A stretch of DNA of 64,000 nucleotides, from contig NZ_LR733844.1 of the NCBI RefSeq assembly GCF_902506455.1, positions 1,191,789-1,255,788 of the forward strand, in the 5' to 3' direction. A program made the position numbers and the translations under genes. The notes beneath the pieces were generated by a model that did no database searches, was not told where the DNA came from, and was given only the letters and a program-made list of their open reading frames with translations. The stretch is from Sphingomonas sp. 8AM (GTDB lineage Bacteria; Pseudomonadota; Alphaproteobacteria; Sphingomonadales; Sphingomonadaceae). Below are positions 9,229 to 17,010 of this stretch, in pieces (position 1 is the stretch's first letter; the number at the start of each line of letters is the position of its first letter).

Positions 9229-9758
9229 ATCTCCATCGTCATGGCAAGGGGGCGCTGTCCAACCCGATGGTGCTCCCGCCGCTCAGGCCAGCGGAGGCGT
9301 GCCGCCGTCGTGGGCTACGCGTCGCAAGGGCGCGCGTGCAAAGGAGGTGGCCGTTGATGCCGATCGCTGACAGCAGATCGCAAGCGAGATTGCCCGCACG
9401 TTGAGAGCTTCGATCGAGCTGCGCAAGCCCCGGCGTATGAACACTATTCGTTACGCAGCGTCGACTTACAACGACGGCAAGGTGAAGACATCGCCGCGCC
9501 GGTGACGTCGAAATCACGCCATGGGTGATGTGGCTCTATAATCGAAGAGCATATCAGACGCACTTCGACCGTGACAAGGTATATAAGCGCCATCGAAGTG
9601 ACTTTCCTGGACCTCCCGAGTTTCTGACCCACATTGGGCAGCTCTGTTGCCGTCAAAATTGACGATAGCGAAACCCAAGGATAATTGTCGGGCCAGTGGG
9701 CGATCAACGACGCAGCCGAAGCTGCCAAGTAACTTGATCGCATCGCCATTCTATTTCG
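9229..9758. other. 530-bp intergenic stretch without a recognisable gene
   Basis: Between the sulfatase and the encapsulin gene. Base composition looks noticeably less GC-rich than the flanking genes and reading frames are short and interrupted. A 58-codon open stretch on the plus strand around 9480-9660 contains a protein-like run (ITPWVMWLYNRRAYQTHF) ending at a TGA near 9662, which could be the tail of a decayed gene, but I cannot assign it. The last ~100 bases hold the likely encapsulin promoter. No tRNA, hairpin terminator or IS end was recognised. Confidence 0.5.
9659..9685 (+). promoter_or_regulatory. Possible sigma-70 type promoter of the encapsulin operon
   Basis: TTGACG at 9659-9664 and GATAAT at 9680-9685 are separated by 15 bases (16 if ATAATT is the -10). 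They lie in a relatively AT-rich stretch about 75-110 bases before the shell gene. The match to consensus is good but spacing is short, so this is a candidate only. Confidence 0.4.
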
Positions 9759-9770
9759 ATGGAGTCTTCG

Positions 9771-10693
9771 ATGGCTGGAGAGATTGCGCTGCCGACCGCG
9801 TTGGGGGACGTTGCGGCACGGCAGCTGGCAAATGCGACCAAGACCACCGCACAGCTTTCAAACATCTCGCCGCGGTGGCTGGTGCATTTTCTCGAATGGG
9901 TGCCGGTCGAGGCGGGCATCTTTCGCCTCAACAAGGTCAGGGAAGAAAGCGCGATCGAGGTCGAATGTTCGGCACGCGACGAGCGGATCCTGCCCAAGAC
10001 ATTCGTCGACTATGAGGAGAACCCGCGCGAGATCCTGTTGAGCGCGGTCAATTCGGTCGTCGAGGTCCATACCCGTGTCGCCGACCTCTACAGCGTTCCC
10101 TACCACCAGACTGCGGAGCAGCTGCGCCTGACGATCGAGACGATCAAGGAGCGTCAGGAATCCGAGCTCATCAACAATCCCGAATATGGGCTGATCGCCA
10201 ATACCGCGCCGGCCAACCGGCTGAAGACGCGTGACGGGCGTCCGACACCGGACGACCTCGACGAGATCCTGGCGCGAGTCTGGAAACAGCCGGCCTTTTC
10301 CTCGCGCATCCGCTCGCGATCGCCGCGTTCGGACGTGAGTGCACCCGGCGCGGCGTCCCGCCGCCCACGGTCAACATCTTCGGATCGCCGTTCCTGACGT
10401 GGCGCGGCATTCCGCTGGTGCCGTCCGACAAGATCCGCGTCGAGAACGGCAAGACCAAGATCCTGCTGCTCCGCACCGGACAGGCCAAGCAGGGGGTTAT
10501 CGGCCTCTACCAGCCGAACCTGCCCGGCGAGCAGAGCCTCGGCCTGTCGGTGCGGTTCATGGGGATCAACAGCAAGGCGATCTCGTCCTATCTGATCTCG
10601 CTCTATTGTTCGCTGGCCGTCCTGACCAACGACGCGGTCGCCGTGCTCGAGGACGTGGACGTGGGGCTCTATCATGAATATCGCTACAACTGA
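9771..10693 (+). CDS. Family 2A encapsulin shell protein (SrpI-like), reading frame broken by an apparent 1-base deletion
   Basis: Two overlapping frames together encode a complete shell protein of about 307-311 residues, the usual length of SrpI-type Family 2A encapsulins (HK97-fold nanocompartments). The first frame contains VAARQLANATKTTAQLSNISPRWLVHFLEW and runs through TPDDLDEILARVWKQPAF. Family sequence resumes in the -1 frame as FLAHPLAIAAFGRECTRRGVPPPT, then NIFGSPFLTWRGIPLVPSDK and LSVRFMGINSKAISSYLISLY to a TGA at 10691-10693. The frame change falls in the T run 10296-10299; one more T would restore the reading frame. Without repair the first frame ends at 10397 with unrelated arginine/serine-rich residues. 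ATG 9771 is preferred because GGAG lies 6 bases upstream; ATG 9759 is in frame and also possible. The 3' end overlaps the cargo gene by 20 bp, indicating translational coupling. Whether the deletion is real or a sequencing error cannot be told from one read-out. Confidence 0.88.
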
Positions 10694-12458
10694 TCCGTCC
10701 GGCGCGGCGGTGCCCGGCGTTCCGGACGAAAACGAGCGGGTGCTGGCGCAGATCGCCAGCGCCTTGTTCGCGGCGCTGCCGGGGCAGGCTGCGGCGTTCG
10801 GTGCCGGCGGGGGCTCCGCGCCGCCAGTGAACGCTGCCGGCGCGGGACCCGCGCCGATCGCGCCGCCACCCGCCTCGCTCGGCGGAGCCGATATCGCGGA
10901 TCTGGATCAGGCGTTGCCGGTCTATGCGCACGCACCGATCGGCGATGTGCCGGTCGTACTGGCACCGCCGGCGCTGGGTGGTTTCGGGAGGGTCATCGCG
11001 CCGGATCATGCCAGCCTGCCCGTCGCCGATCAGTATGGCAGCGGTGGCGGGCTCGATCCCGCCGATGTGCCGCTCGCGCTGCCCGCCAGGCCGTCGCTGA
11101 CCGGCGGCAAGGGCTATTCCGCGGCGTCGATCGAAAATGGCGACCGTTTCTATTTTCTGGATGCGAAGCCGGCGGCACCGGCTCCGGTCACCGCGTCCGG
11201 CTTCGGACCGCTGCCCGCCGCGGCGTCGACGCCGGTGGCGGCGCCGGCCGGCGGTTTGTACGACGCGCGCCGCATTCGCGACGATTTCCCGATCCTGCGC
11301 GAACGGGTGGGTGGCAAGCCGCTCGTGTGGCTGGACAATGGTGCGACCACCCAGAAGCCGCATGCGGTGATCGACCGGCTGGCGGGGTTCTATGCGCACG
11401 AGAATTCGAACATCCATCGTGCCGCGCACGAGCTGGCTGCGCGCGCGACCGACGCCTATGAGGGCGCTCGCGACACCGTCGCGCGCTTTCTGGGCGCGCC
11501 GGCGCCGGACACGATCGTCTTCACACGCGGCACCACCGAGGCGATCAACCTCGTCGCGCAGACCTGGGGCCGCGCGAACCTTCGTCCCGGCGACGCGATC
11601 GTCCTGTCGCAACTGGAGCATCATGCCAATATCGTGCCGTGGGTCCGGCTGGCGGACGAACTGGGGTTCACGATCCGCGTCGCGCCGGTCGACGATCGCG
11701 GCGACATCATCGTCGAGGAATATGCGCGGCTGCTCGATGGCGGCGCCAAGCTGGTTGCCTTCACCCAGGTGTCGAACGCGCTCGGGACGGTGACGCCGGC
11801 CAAGGTCATGATCGAACTGGCCCATGCCGCCGGTGCGGTAGTGTTGCTGGACGGTGCGCAGAGCGTGTCGCACATGCCGGTCGACGTTGCGGCGCTGAAC
11901 CCCGATTTCCTCGTCTTTTCCGGGCACAAGATCTATGGTCCGACCGGCATCGGCGCGTTGTACGGGCGAAAGGCGCTGCTCGACGCCATGCCGCCGTGGC
12001 AAAGCGGCGGCAATATGATCGAGGACGTCACCTTCGAACAGATCCGCTACCACGGAGCGCCGATGCGGTTCGAGGCGGGGACCGGCAACATCGCCGACGC
12101 GGCCGGGCTGGCGACGGCGCTCGACTATGTGCTCGCGCTCGGGCGGGAGGCGATCTGCGCGCACGAACATCTGCTGCTCGCCTATGCCGAGCACCAGTTG
12201 CGGGCCGTGCCGGGTGTGCGCCTGATCGGTGAGCCGGTGCAACGGGCCGGCGCAATCTCGTTCGTCAAGGACGGCATCGACGTTCCGGCGATCGGCAGCG
12301 CCTTGAGTGGCGAGGGGATCGCGGTGCGCGCCGGGCACCATTGCGCGCAGCCGATCCTGCGGCGGATGGGCGTTGAGGCGACGGTCCGACCATCGTTCGG
12401 CGTCTATAACACGCTCGAGGATGTCGACGCGCTCGTCCGCGTACTCCGATCATTGTAA
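10674..12458 (+). CDS. Encapsulin cargo: SufS-like cysteine desulfurase with disordered N-terminal loading extension
   Basis: A 594-residue PLP enzyme. Residues ~1-194 are rich in Ala, Pro and Gly, with little predictable structure apart from a short KGYSAASIENGDRFYFLD segment. This matches the N-terminal cargo-loading domain of the cysteine desulfurase packaged in Family 2A encapsulins. From ~195 (LYDARRIRDDFPILRE) it is a class V aminotransferase-fold desulfurase. It has PLWLDNGATTQKP-type substrate-site residues (here LVWLDNGATTQKP), H316/H317 in LEHHAN, the PLP lysine K419 in SGHKIYGPTG and the catalytic cysteine C557 in RAGHHCAQP. It removes sulfur from L-cysteine to give alanine and enzyme-bound persulfide or elemental sulfur inside the shell. 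It starts within the shell gene's last 20 bp. No SufE or other acceptor gene is adjacent. Confidence 0.93.
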   Translation: MNIATTDPSGAAVPGVPDENERVLAQIASALFAALPGQAAAFGAGGGSAPPVNAAGAGPAPIAPPPASLGGADIADLDQALPVYAHAPIGDVPVVLAPPALGGFGRVIAPDHASLPVADQYGSGGGLDPADVPLALPARPSLTGGKGYSAASIENGDRFYFLDAKPAAPAPVTASGFGPLPAAASTPVAAPAGGLYDARRIRDDFPILRERVGGKPLVWLDNGATTQKPHAVIDRLAGFYAHENSNIHRAAHELAARATDAYEGARDTVARFLGAPAPDTIVFTRGTTEAINLVAQTWGRANLRPGDAIVLSQLEHHANIVPWVRLADELGFTIRVAPVDDRGDIIVEEYARLLDGGAKLVAFTQVSNALGTVTPAKVMIELAHAAGAVVLLDGAQSVSHMPVDVAALNPDFLVFSGHKIYGPTGIGALYGRKALLDAMPPWQSGGNMIEDVTFEQIRYHGAPMRFEAGTGNIADAAGLATALDYVLALGREAICAHEHLLLAYAEHQLRAVPGVRLIGEPVQRAGAISFVKDGIDVPAIGSALSGEGIAVRAGHHCAQPILRRMGVEATVRPSFGVYNTLEDVDALVRVLRSL

Positions 12459-12588
12459 GGCGACGGGCCGAAGTTCTGGCGCGTCGACCGATCGTCCGGC
12501 AGCGAGGAGCGCGCGCCGTGCCGCGCACGGACCAAGGTGGAGCGAAGCGAGGTTAGGGCATCGGCCAGATCTGGGTTAATCCCGCGCC

Positions 12589-14493
12589 ATGTCAGCAAGT
12601 CATATCAATCCGCGCGTCTTCTGGGGCGCGTCCGCCATCATCGCCGTGCTGCTTATCGCCACGCTGGCGATGCCGGGCAGTGCCGATCACGCGTTCAAGG
12701 CGGCGCAGGCCTGGGCGATCGACACATTCGGCTGGTTCTACATCGCGTCGGTCGCCATCTTTCTGGTCGTCGTGCTGGCGCTTGGCTTCGGCCCGGCCGG
12801 AAAGCTGAAGCTCGGCCCCGACGATGCCGAGCCCGACTTCCCGTATCTCTCGTGGCTGGCGATGCTGTTTGCCGCCGGCATGGGCATCGGGCTGATGTAT
12901 TTCGCGGTCGCCGAACCGGTCCAGCATTATATCTCGCCGCCCGAGGCGGAGAGCGGCACGATCAACGCGGCGCGTGACGCGATGGCGATCACCTTTCATC
13001 ATTACGGCGTGTATGCCTGGGCGATCTACGCACTGGTCGGACTGAGCCTCGGCTATTTCACCTATCGCAAGGATCTGCCGCTGACGCTGCGATCCGGGCT
13101 TTCGCCGTTGCTGGGCAAGCGGATACACGGGCCGCTCGGCGATGCGATCGACATCTTCGCGGTGTGCGGCACGGTGTTCGGCGTTTCCACCTCCTTGGGG
13201 TTCGGCGTGTCGCAGATGACCGCCGGGCTGTCGTACGAATATGGCGTGCCCGACGGTACGATCACCAGGATCGCGGTGATCGTGCTCGTGATGGGCGCCG
13301 CGACGCTGTCGGTGCTGAGCGGCGCGGATCGCGGCATCCGCCGGTTGTCCGAGCTCAATCTGGCGTTGGCGGTGCTGCTGATGCTGTTCGTGCTCGCGCT
13401 GGGGCCGACCTTGTTCCTGCTACGCGCGCTGGTGCAGAATTTCGGCCTTTACCTCGATCATTTCGTGATGCGGACCTTCACGCTCTACGCCTATGAGCCG
13501 CGCGCGTGGATGGCGGACTGGACGCTGTTCTACTGGGCATGGTGGATCGCCTGGTCGCCGTTCGTCGGCATGTTCATTGCCCGCATCTCGCGCGGTCGCA
13601 CGATACGGGAGTTCGTGATCGGCGTGCTGTTCGTCCCGACCGCATTCACCTTCCTGTGGATGACGGTGTTCGGCAACACCGCCATCTCGCTCGATCTCGG
13701 CGTCGCCGCTGGCGGGATCGCGCGCGCGGTTCAGGCGGACCTGTCGACCGCCCTCTTCAAGTTCCTCGAATATCTACCCTTTGCCAGCTTCACCTCCACG
13801 CTGGCGATCGCGCTCGTGGCGGTGTTTTTCATCACATCGGCAGATTCGGGCGCGCTGGTGATCGACACGCTCGCGTCAGGGGGAGCGGAAGAGACACCAC
13901 GCTGGCAACGTATCTATTGGTGCGTGCTGCTCGGGGTGACCGCGACGCTGCTGCTCATCACCGGTGGTCTCGGCGCTTTGCAGGCCGCGACGCTGCTCGC
14001 CGCCTTGCCGTTCTGCTTCATCATGCTGTTGCTCGCGGTGGGACTGGTACGACAGACCAACGCCGATCTTGCCGGTATCGCGCTTCCCGACGAGGCGCCG
14101 CTGGGTGAGCGCTTGAAGCGGCTGCTCATGCCGGCGCGTCGCGCCGACATCCTGCGCCAGCTGGAGGGCCATGGTCAGGCGGCGCTCCGATCGGTTCATG
14201 CGGCGCTGCAGACGGAGGGATGGTCGGACAGTGCGGTCGAGGTCACGGATGATCGGTGCATCCTGCTCCTCGGCGCCGACGCAAGCCGCGCCTTCCAATA
14301 CAGCCTGATGCCGCGTTCGCGACCGCTTGCCGCCTATACCGCGCTGGACGCGGCGGAGGGGCGGCGCAGTACGGCATGGTTTCTGGCCGCCCGGACGAAC
14401 GACGAGGCGCGCGTCCGCGACCTGACCGGCTTCACCGTCGAGCAGATCGAGGCGGACGTGCTGACGCAGTTGGCGCGCTGGCGGTTGGGGTAG
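12589..14493 (+). CDS. BCCT family betaine/choline/carnitine transporter (BetT-like)
   Basis: A 634-residue inner-membrane protein with twelve helices. The BCCT tryptophan-rich signature is visible in WTLFYWAWWIAWSPFVGMFIARISRGRTIREF (~309-340), with GMGIGLMYFAVAEPVQHY near residue 100. The C-terminal ~130 residues after the last helix form a soluble domain, as in BetT-type members where it tunes osmotic response. It likely takes up choline, glycine betaine or a related quaternary ammonium or sulfonium compound driven by H+ or Na+. It follows the cysteine desulfurase after 130 bp without an obvious terminator, so read-through from the encapsulin operon is possible. The substrate is not defined by sequence alone. 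Confidence 0.9.
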   Translation: MSASHINPRVFWGASAIIAVLLIATLAMPGSADHAFKAAQAWAIDTFGWFYIASVAIFLVVVLALGFGPAGKLKLGPDDAEPDFPYLSWLAMLFAAGMGIGLMYFAVAEPVQHYISPPEAESGTINAARDAMAITFHHYGVYAWAIYALVGLSLGYFTYRKDLPLTLRSGLSPLLGKRIHGPLGDAIDIFAVCGTVFGVSTSLGFGVSQMTAGLSYEYGVPDGTITRIAVIVLVMGAATLSVLSGADRGIRRLSELNLALAVLLMLFVLALGPTLFLLRALVQNFGLYLDHFVMRTFTLYAYEPRAWMADWTLFYWAWWIAWSPFVGMFIARISRGRTIREFVIGVLFVPTAFTFLWMTVFGNTAISLDLGVAAGGIARAVQADLSTALFKFLEYLPFASFTSTLAIALVAVFFITSADSGALVIDTLASGGAEETPRWQRIYWCVLLGVTATLLLITGGLGALQAATLLAALPFCFIMLLLAVGLVRQTNADLAGIALPDEAPLGERLKRLLMPARRADILRQLEGHGQAALRSVHAALQTEGWSDSAVEVTDDRCILLLGADASRAFQYSLMPRSRPLAAYTALDAAEGRRSTAWFLAARTNDEARVRDLTGFTVEQIEADVLTQLARWRLG

Positions 14494-14566
14494 GAGATAC
14501 TGCGTACGGAAACGGGATCGGCGAACGGCGGGACGGCGATTGATCCCGGCGCCGCACCTGACGGCC

Positions 14567-14606
14567 TTGACGGATGCGCGCCGTCGATCCCGCGCGCATC
14601 CGTCAA
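14567..14606. terminator. Perfect 14-bp inverted repeat, probable bidirectional transcription terminator
   Basis: TTGACGGATGCGCG (14567-14580) and its exact reverse complement (14593-14606) flank a 12-bp loop, 74 bp after the BCCT stop codon and 15 bp past the end of the minus-strand open stretch at 14621. The AA at each stem end gives only a short U run, so termination efficiency is uncertain. Confidence 0.55.
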
Positions 14607-14620
14607 CGAACCATCGGTCG

Positions 14621-14923
14621 TCAGTTGGTTGCGATGCGCAACGCGCGTGTTCGTGGCGCCTGGAAGGCGCGGGCGACGACGGGCACGACGATCTCGATGG
14701 CCGTCGGCAGCCGCCACGTCGGCGAGAGCGGCAGCAACAGCGCGTCCGGCGTCGCGCCGGCGTCGCAGAGCGCACATGACTCGTCGGGCGCCGCGCTGCC
14801 GGTCTGGACCTCGGCGGCGGTAACCGTCTGCACATGATGCTGGTGCGCGTGGACAACGACGCCGTCATGACGCAGCGATGTCAGCCCGCGCCTTTCCGGA
14901 CGCTCAACGGGTGACGGATACAA
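14621..14923 (-). pseudogene. Possible relic of a small exported metal-type protein (DUF2946-like C-terminus)
   Basis: The reverse strand is open from a TTG at 14923 for 100 residues. The segment VVVHAHQHHVQTV followed by DESCALCDAGATPDALLLPL resembles the His-rich and CxxC part of small exported DUF2946-like proteins. There is no ATG, no ribosome site and no signal peptide, and the dipeptidase gene ends 35 bp further upstream. An N-terminally truncated gene is therefore the simplest reading. The hairpin just beyond its stop fits a former transcription unit. Weak call; it could also be non-coding. Confidence 0.28.
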
Positions 14924-14957
14924 TTACAACCTTGTCACCTGACCCCGTTGAGGAAGG

Positions 14958-16223
14958 TCAGGGGCGTGATGCGGCGACCGCAGCGCCTTGTGAAGTCTCC
15001 CTGCGCCGGGCCTTCACCCGCTCCGCCGCCTCCATGACGCGCAGGACGTTTCCACCCGCCAGTTTCGCGACGGCGGCGTCGGACCAGCCACGCCGCATCA
15101 GTTCCGCGAGCAGCGCGGGGTAGGTCGACACGTCGGTCAGCCCCTGCGGCAGCGTCTCGCCGACGCCGTCGAAGTCCGAGCCGAGGCCGACATGATCGAC
15201 GCCAGCCACCCTGGCGATATGGTCGACATGGTCGGCGACCTGCGCGAGCGTAACGGTCGGCGCGGGATGGGTCGCCAGCCAGCTTGCGTAATCGCGTGCG
15301 GCCTTCTCCGGTTGACCGATGTCGAGGCCATTATAGGGCGGCGAGTTGAGCCGTGCCTTCTCGGCCAGCGAGTCGGCCGACCAGCGGCGGTATGCGTCGG
15401 AGACATAGGGCGGCGAATAATCGACCATCACCACCCCGCCATTGCGCGCGACCAGCCGCAGTACGTCGTCCGCGACGTTGCGGGGATGGTCGTTGAGCGC
15501 CCGCGCGCCGGAATGCGAGAAGATCACCGGCGCGCGCGTCACCGCCAGAGCGTCGCGCATCACCTTCTCGCTGACGTGCGACAGGTCGACCAGCATCCCC
15601 AAACGGTTCAGCTCCAGCACCACCTTGCGGCCGAAGTCGGTCAGCCCGCCGTGGCGCGGATCGTCGGTCGCCGAATCGGCCCAGTCGATCGTCAGCGAAT
15701 GGGTGAGGGTCAGGTAACCGGCACCCAGCGCGGCATAGCTGCGCAGCACCGACAGGCTGCCGTCGATCTGCCCGCCACCCTCGACGCCGATCAGGCACGC
15801 GATCCGGCCCGCGGCATGGGCGCGGCGTACGTCGGCGGCGGTGCGCGCCAGCGCGAACGTGTCAGGATACCGTTCGGGCAGTGACCGGACGAGATCGATC
15901 TGCTCCAGCGTCTGCTCGACCTGCTCCTTGCCGGGCAGCGTGGGCGATACCCATACCGACCAGAACTGCGCTCCGACCTTGCCGCGCCGAAGCCGGGCGA
16001 TGTCGGTGTTATAGGCCGGCGTGCGTGCGCCAAGATCGCGCAGGTCGGTCGTCCAGCGCGCCTCGCCTTCACGCTCGCGCAATGCCTCCGGCCAGTCGTT
16101 GTGGCCATCGATCAGCGGTGTCGCCTTGAGCACGCGCGCGACGCGCGCCGCATCGTCCTGCGCGTCGGCGGAGGCGGGAAGCGCCACGAGCAGCGCCCCG
16201 GCGGCGAGCAGCATGGCCCTCAT
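14958..16223 (-). CDS. Membrane dipeptidase (peptidase family M19), exported
   Basis: A 421-residue zinc dipeptidase with an N-terminal signal peptide (MRAMLLAAGALLVALPASADAQ). Metal-binding motifs of family M19 are present: DGHNDWP at ~39-45, the bridging glutamate in GVEGGGQ at ~137, the histidines in LTLTHS and IFSHSGARAL, and GLGSDFDGVG in the C-terminal third. M19 enzymes cleave dipeptides and, unusually, accept a D-residue at the C-terminal position, which fits a role in degrading peptidoglycan-type or mixed-chirality peptides. It overlaps the XRE-cupin gene by 4 bp (ATGA), so the regulator and dipeptidase form one minus-strand operon. Confidence 0.92.
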   Translation of the reverse strand: MRAMLLAAGALLVALPASADAQDDAARVARVLKATPLIDGHNDWPEALREREGEARWTTDLRDLGARTPAYNTDIARLRRGKVGAQFWSVWVSPTLPGKEQVEQTLEQIDLVRSLPERYPDTFALARTAADVRRAHAAGRIACLIGVEGGGQIDGSLSVLRSYAALGAGYLTLTHSLTIDWADSATDDPRHGGLTDFGRKVVLELNRLGMLVDLSHVSEKVMRDALAVTRAPVIFSHSGARALNDHPRNVADDVLRLVARNGGVVMVDYSPPYVSDAYRRWSADSLAEKARLNSPPYNGLDIGQPEKAARDYASWLATHPAPTVTLAQVADHVDHIARVAGVDHVGLGSDFDGVGETLPQGLTDVSTYPALLAELMRRGWSDAAVAKLAGGNVLRVMEAAERVKARRRETSQGAAVAASRP

Positions 16224-16924
16224 CGTGCCCGCCCGGACCGGCGTGGCCGAGCCGGCGGATCGTTCTCATTCTCCGCACCCGCCGCGCGCTGGCCGTGGTG
16301 CAGCGTCAGCAGCGACTCCATCAGTTCTTCCTCGGCGCTCGACATCACCGCGAGCACCTCGGCCTCCTCGCATCCGGCAGCGGCGAGGTACGCATGACCC
16401 ATGCTCGAATCCAGATAGATCGCCTGACCGGGCTCAAGCGTGACCGGATCGTAGAATTCGGTCTGCACCTCGACGCGCCCGCTGAGTACGTAGAGGAACT
16501 CCTCGCCCGAGTGCCGCACCTGCTCGCCGAATTGCTCGGCGGAGCGCGCACGAATCTTGGTGACGACCGGAATCATCCGCTTCCGGCGCAGCTCGGTACA
16601 AAGATAATAATAATCGTAGTTCGGCGTCTCGACCCGCACCGAATGCGCGATATCGCCGAGGCTGCGGCGCGCGGTGACGGGCTGAGCCGCTTCCTCGCTC
16701 TGCTCCGCGAACAGGTCGGTCAACCGCATCCCGAGCCGCCGCGCCAGCGCCTGCAACTTGTCATAGGTCAGCGTCAGCCGGTCGTGCTCGATCTTCGACA
16801 AGGTCGAGACCGGGATCCCGGACTTGGCGCTCATCTCCTTGAGCGTCCAGCCTTCGCGCGCGCGTAGCCCCTTCAGGAGCGCACCGAGGGTCGGCGGCGA
16901 TGTCGGCAAGGGGGCATCCTCCAT
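16220..16924 (-). CDS. XRE-family transcriptional regulator with cupin sensor domain
   Basis: A 234-residue regulator. An N-terminal helix-turn-helix (~12-66, LKEMSAKSGIPVSTLSKIEHDRL) is followed by a cupin beta-barrel (~115-205, with GEEFLYVLSGRVEVQTEFYDPVTLEPGQAIYLDSSMGHAYLA). XRE-cupin proteins commonly control amino-acid, polyamine or peptide catabolism by sensing a small ligand in the cupin. It is divergent from the serine hydrolase gene at 17011 with 86 bp between, which contains a 32-bp palindrome. A related palindrome precedes the TBDR gene at 21333. It is therefore the likely local regulator of the whole peptide locus, including itself. Confidence 0.9.
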   Translation of the reverse strand: MEDAPLPTSPPTLGALLKGLRAREGWTLKEMSAKSGIPVSTLSKIEHDRLTLTYDKLQALARRLGMRLTDLFAEQSEEAAQPVTARRSLGDIAHSVRVETPNYDYYYLCTELRRKRMIPVVTKIRARSAEQFGEQVRHSGEEFLYVLSGRVEVQTEFYDPVTLEPGQAIYLDSSMGHAYLAAAGCEEAEVLAVMSSAEEELMESLLTLHHGQRAAGAENENDPPARPRRSGRAR

Positions 16925-16941
16925 GAAGCCATTGACGAAGC

Positions 16942-16973
16942 ACCTAAACAGGATAATTGTGTCCTGATTAGGT
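16942..16973. promoter_or_regulatory. 32-bp palindromic operator in the divergent XRE-cupin / serine hydrolase promoter
   Basis: Left arm ACCTAAACAGGA (16942-16953) and right arm TCCTGATTAGGT (16962-16973) match as inverted repeats at 11 of 12 positions around an 8-bp centre (TAATTGTG). The core AGGA-N8-TCCT is shared with the site at 21289-21312. Its position between the divergent genes fits autoregulation by the XRE-cupin protein plus control of the plus-strand operon. Binding is inferred. Confidence 0.7.
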
Positions 16974-17010
16974 TACTCCTTAAAAATACCGAAAAACAGG
17001 AGCCGCGGCA

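Larger units (their letters stand above)
14494..14957. other. 464-bp convergent intergenic region with hairpin and possible gene relic
   Basis: This lies between the plus-strand BCCT gene and the minus-strand dipeptidase gene. It contains a 14-bp perfect inverted repeat at 14567-14606 and a minus-strand open stretch (14621-14923) described separately. Nothing else was recognised. Confidence 0.5.

Noticed and set aside
9444..9749. 101-codon minus-strand frame as a gene
   Set aside because: No recognisable motif, odd composition, and it lies across the likely encapsulin promoter.
10285..10305. Programmed -1 ribosomal frameshift in the encapsulin gene
   Set aside because: The bases at the shift (GCC TTT TCC in the first frame) do not form a standard X-XXY-YYZ slippery heptamer, and no clear stimulatory stem follows. 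A missing T is simpler.
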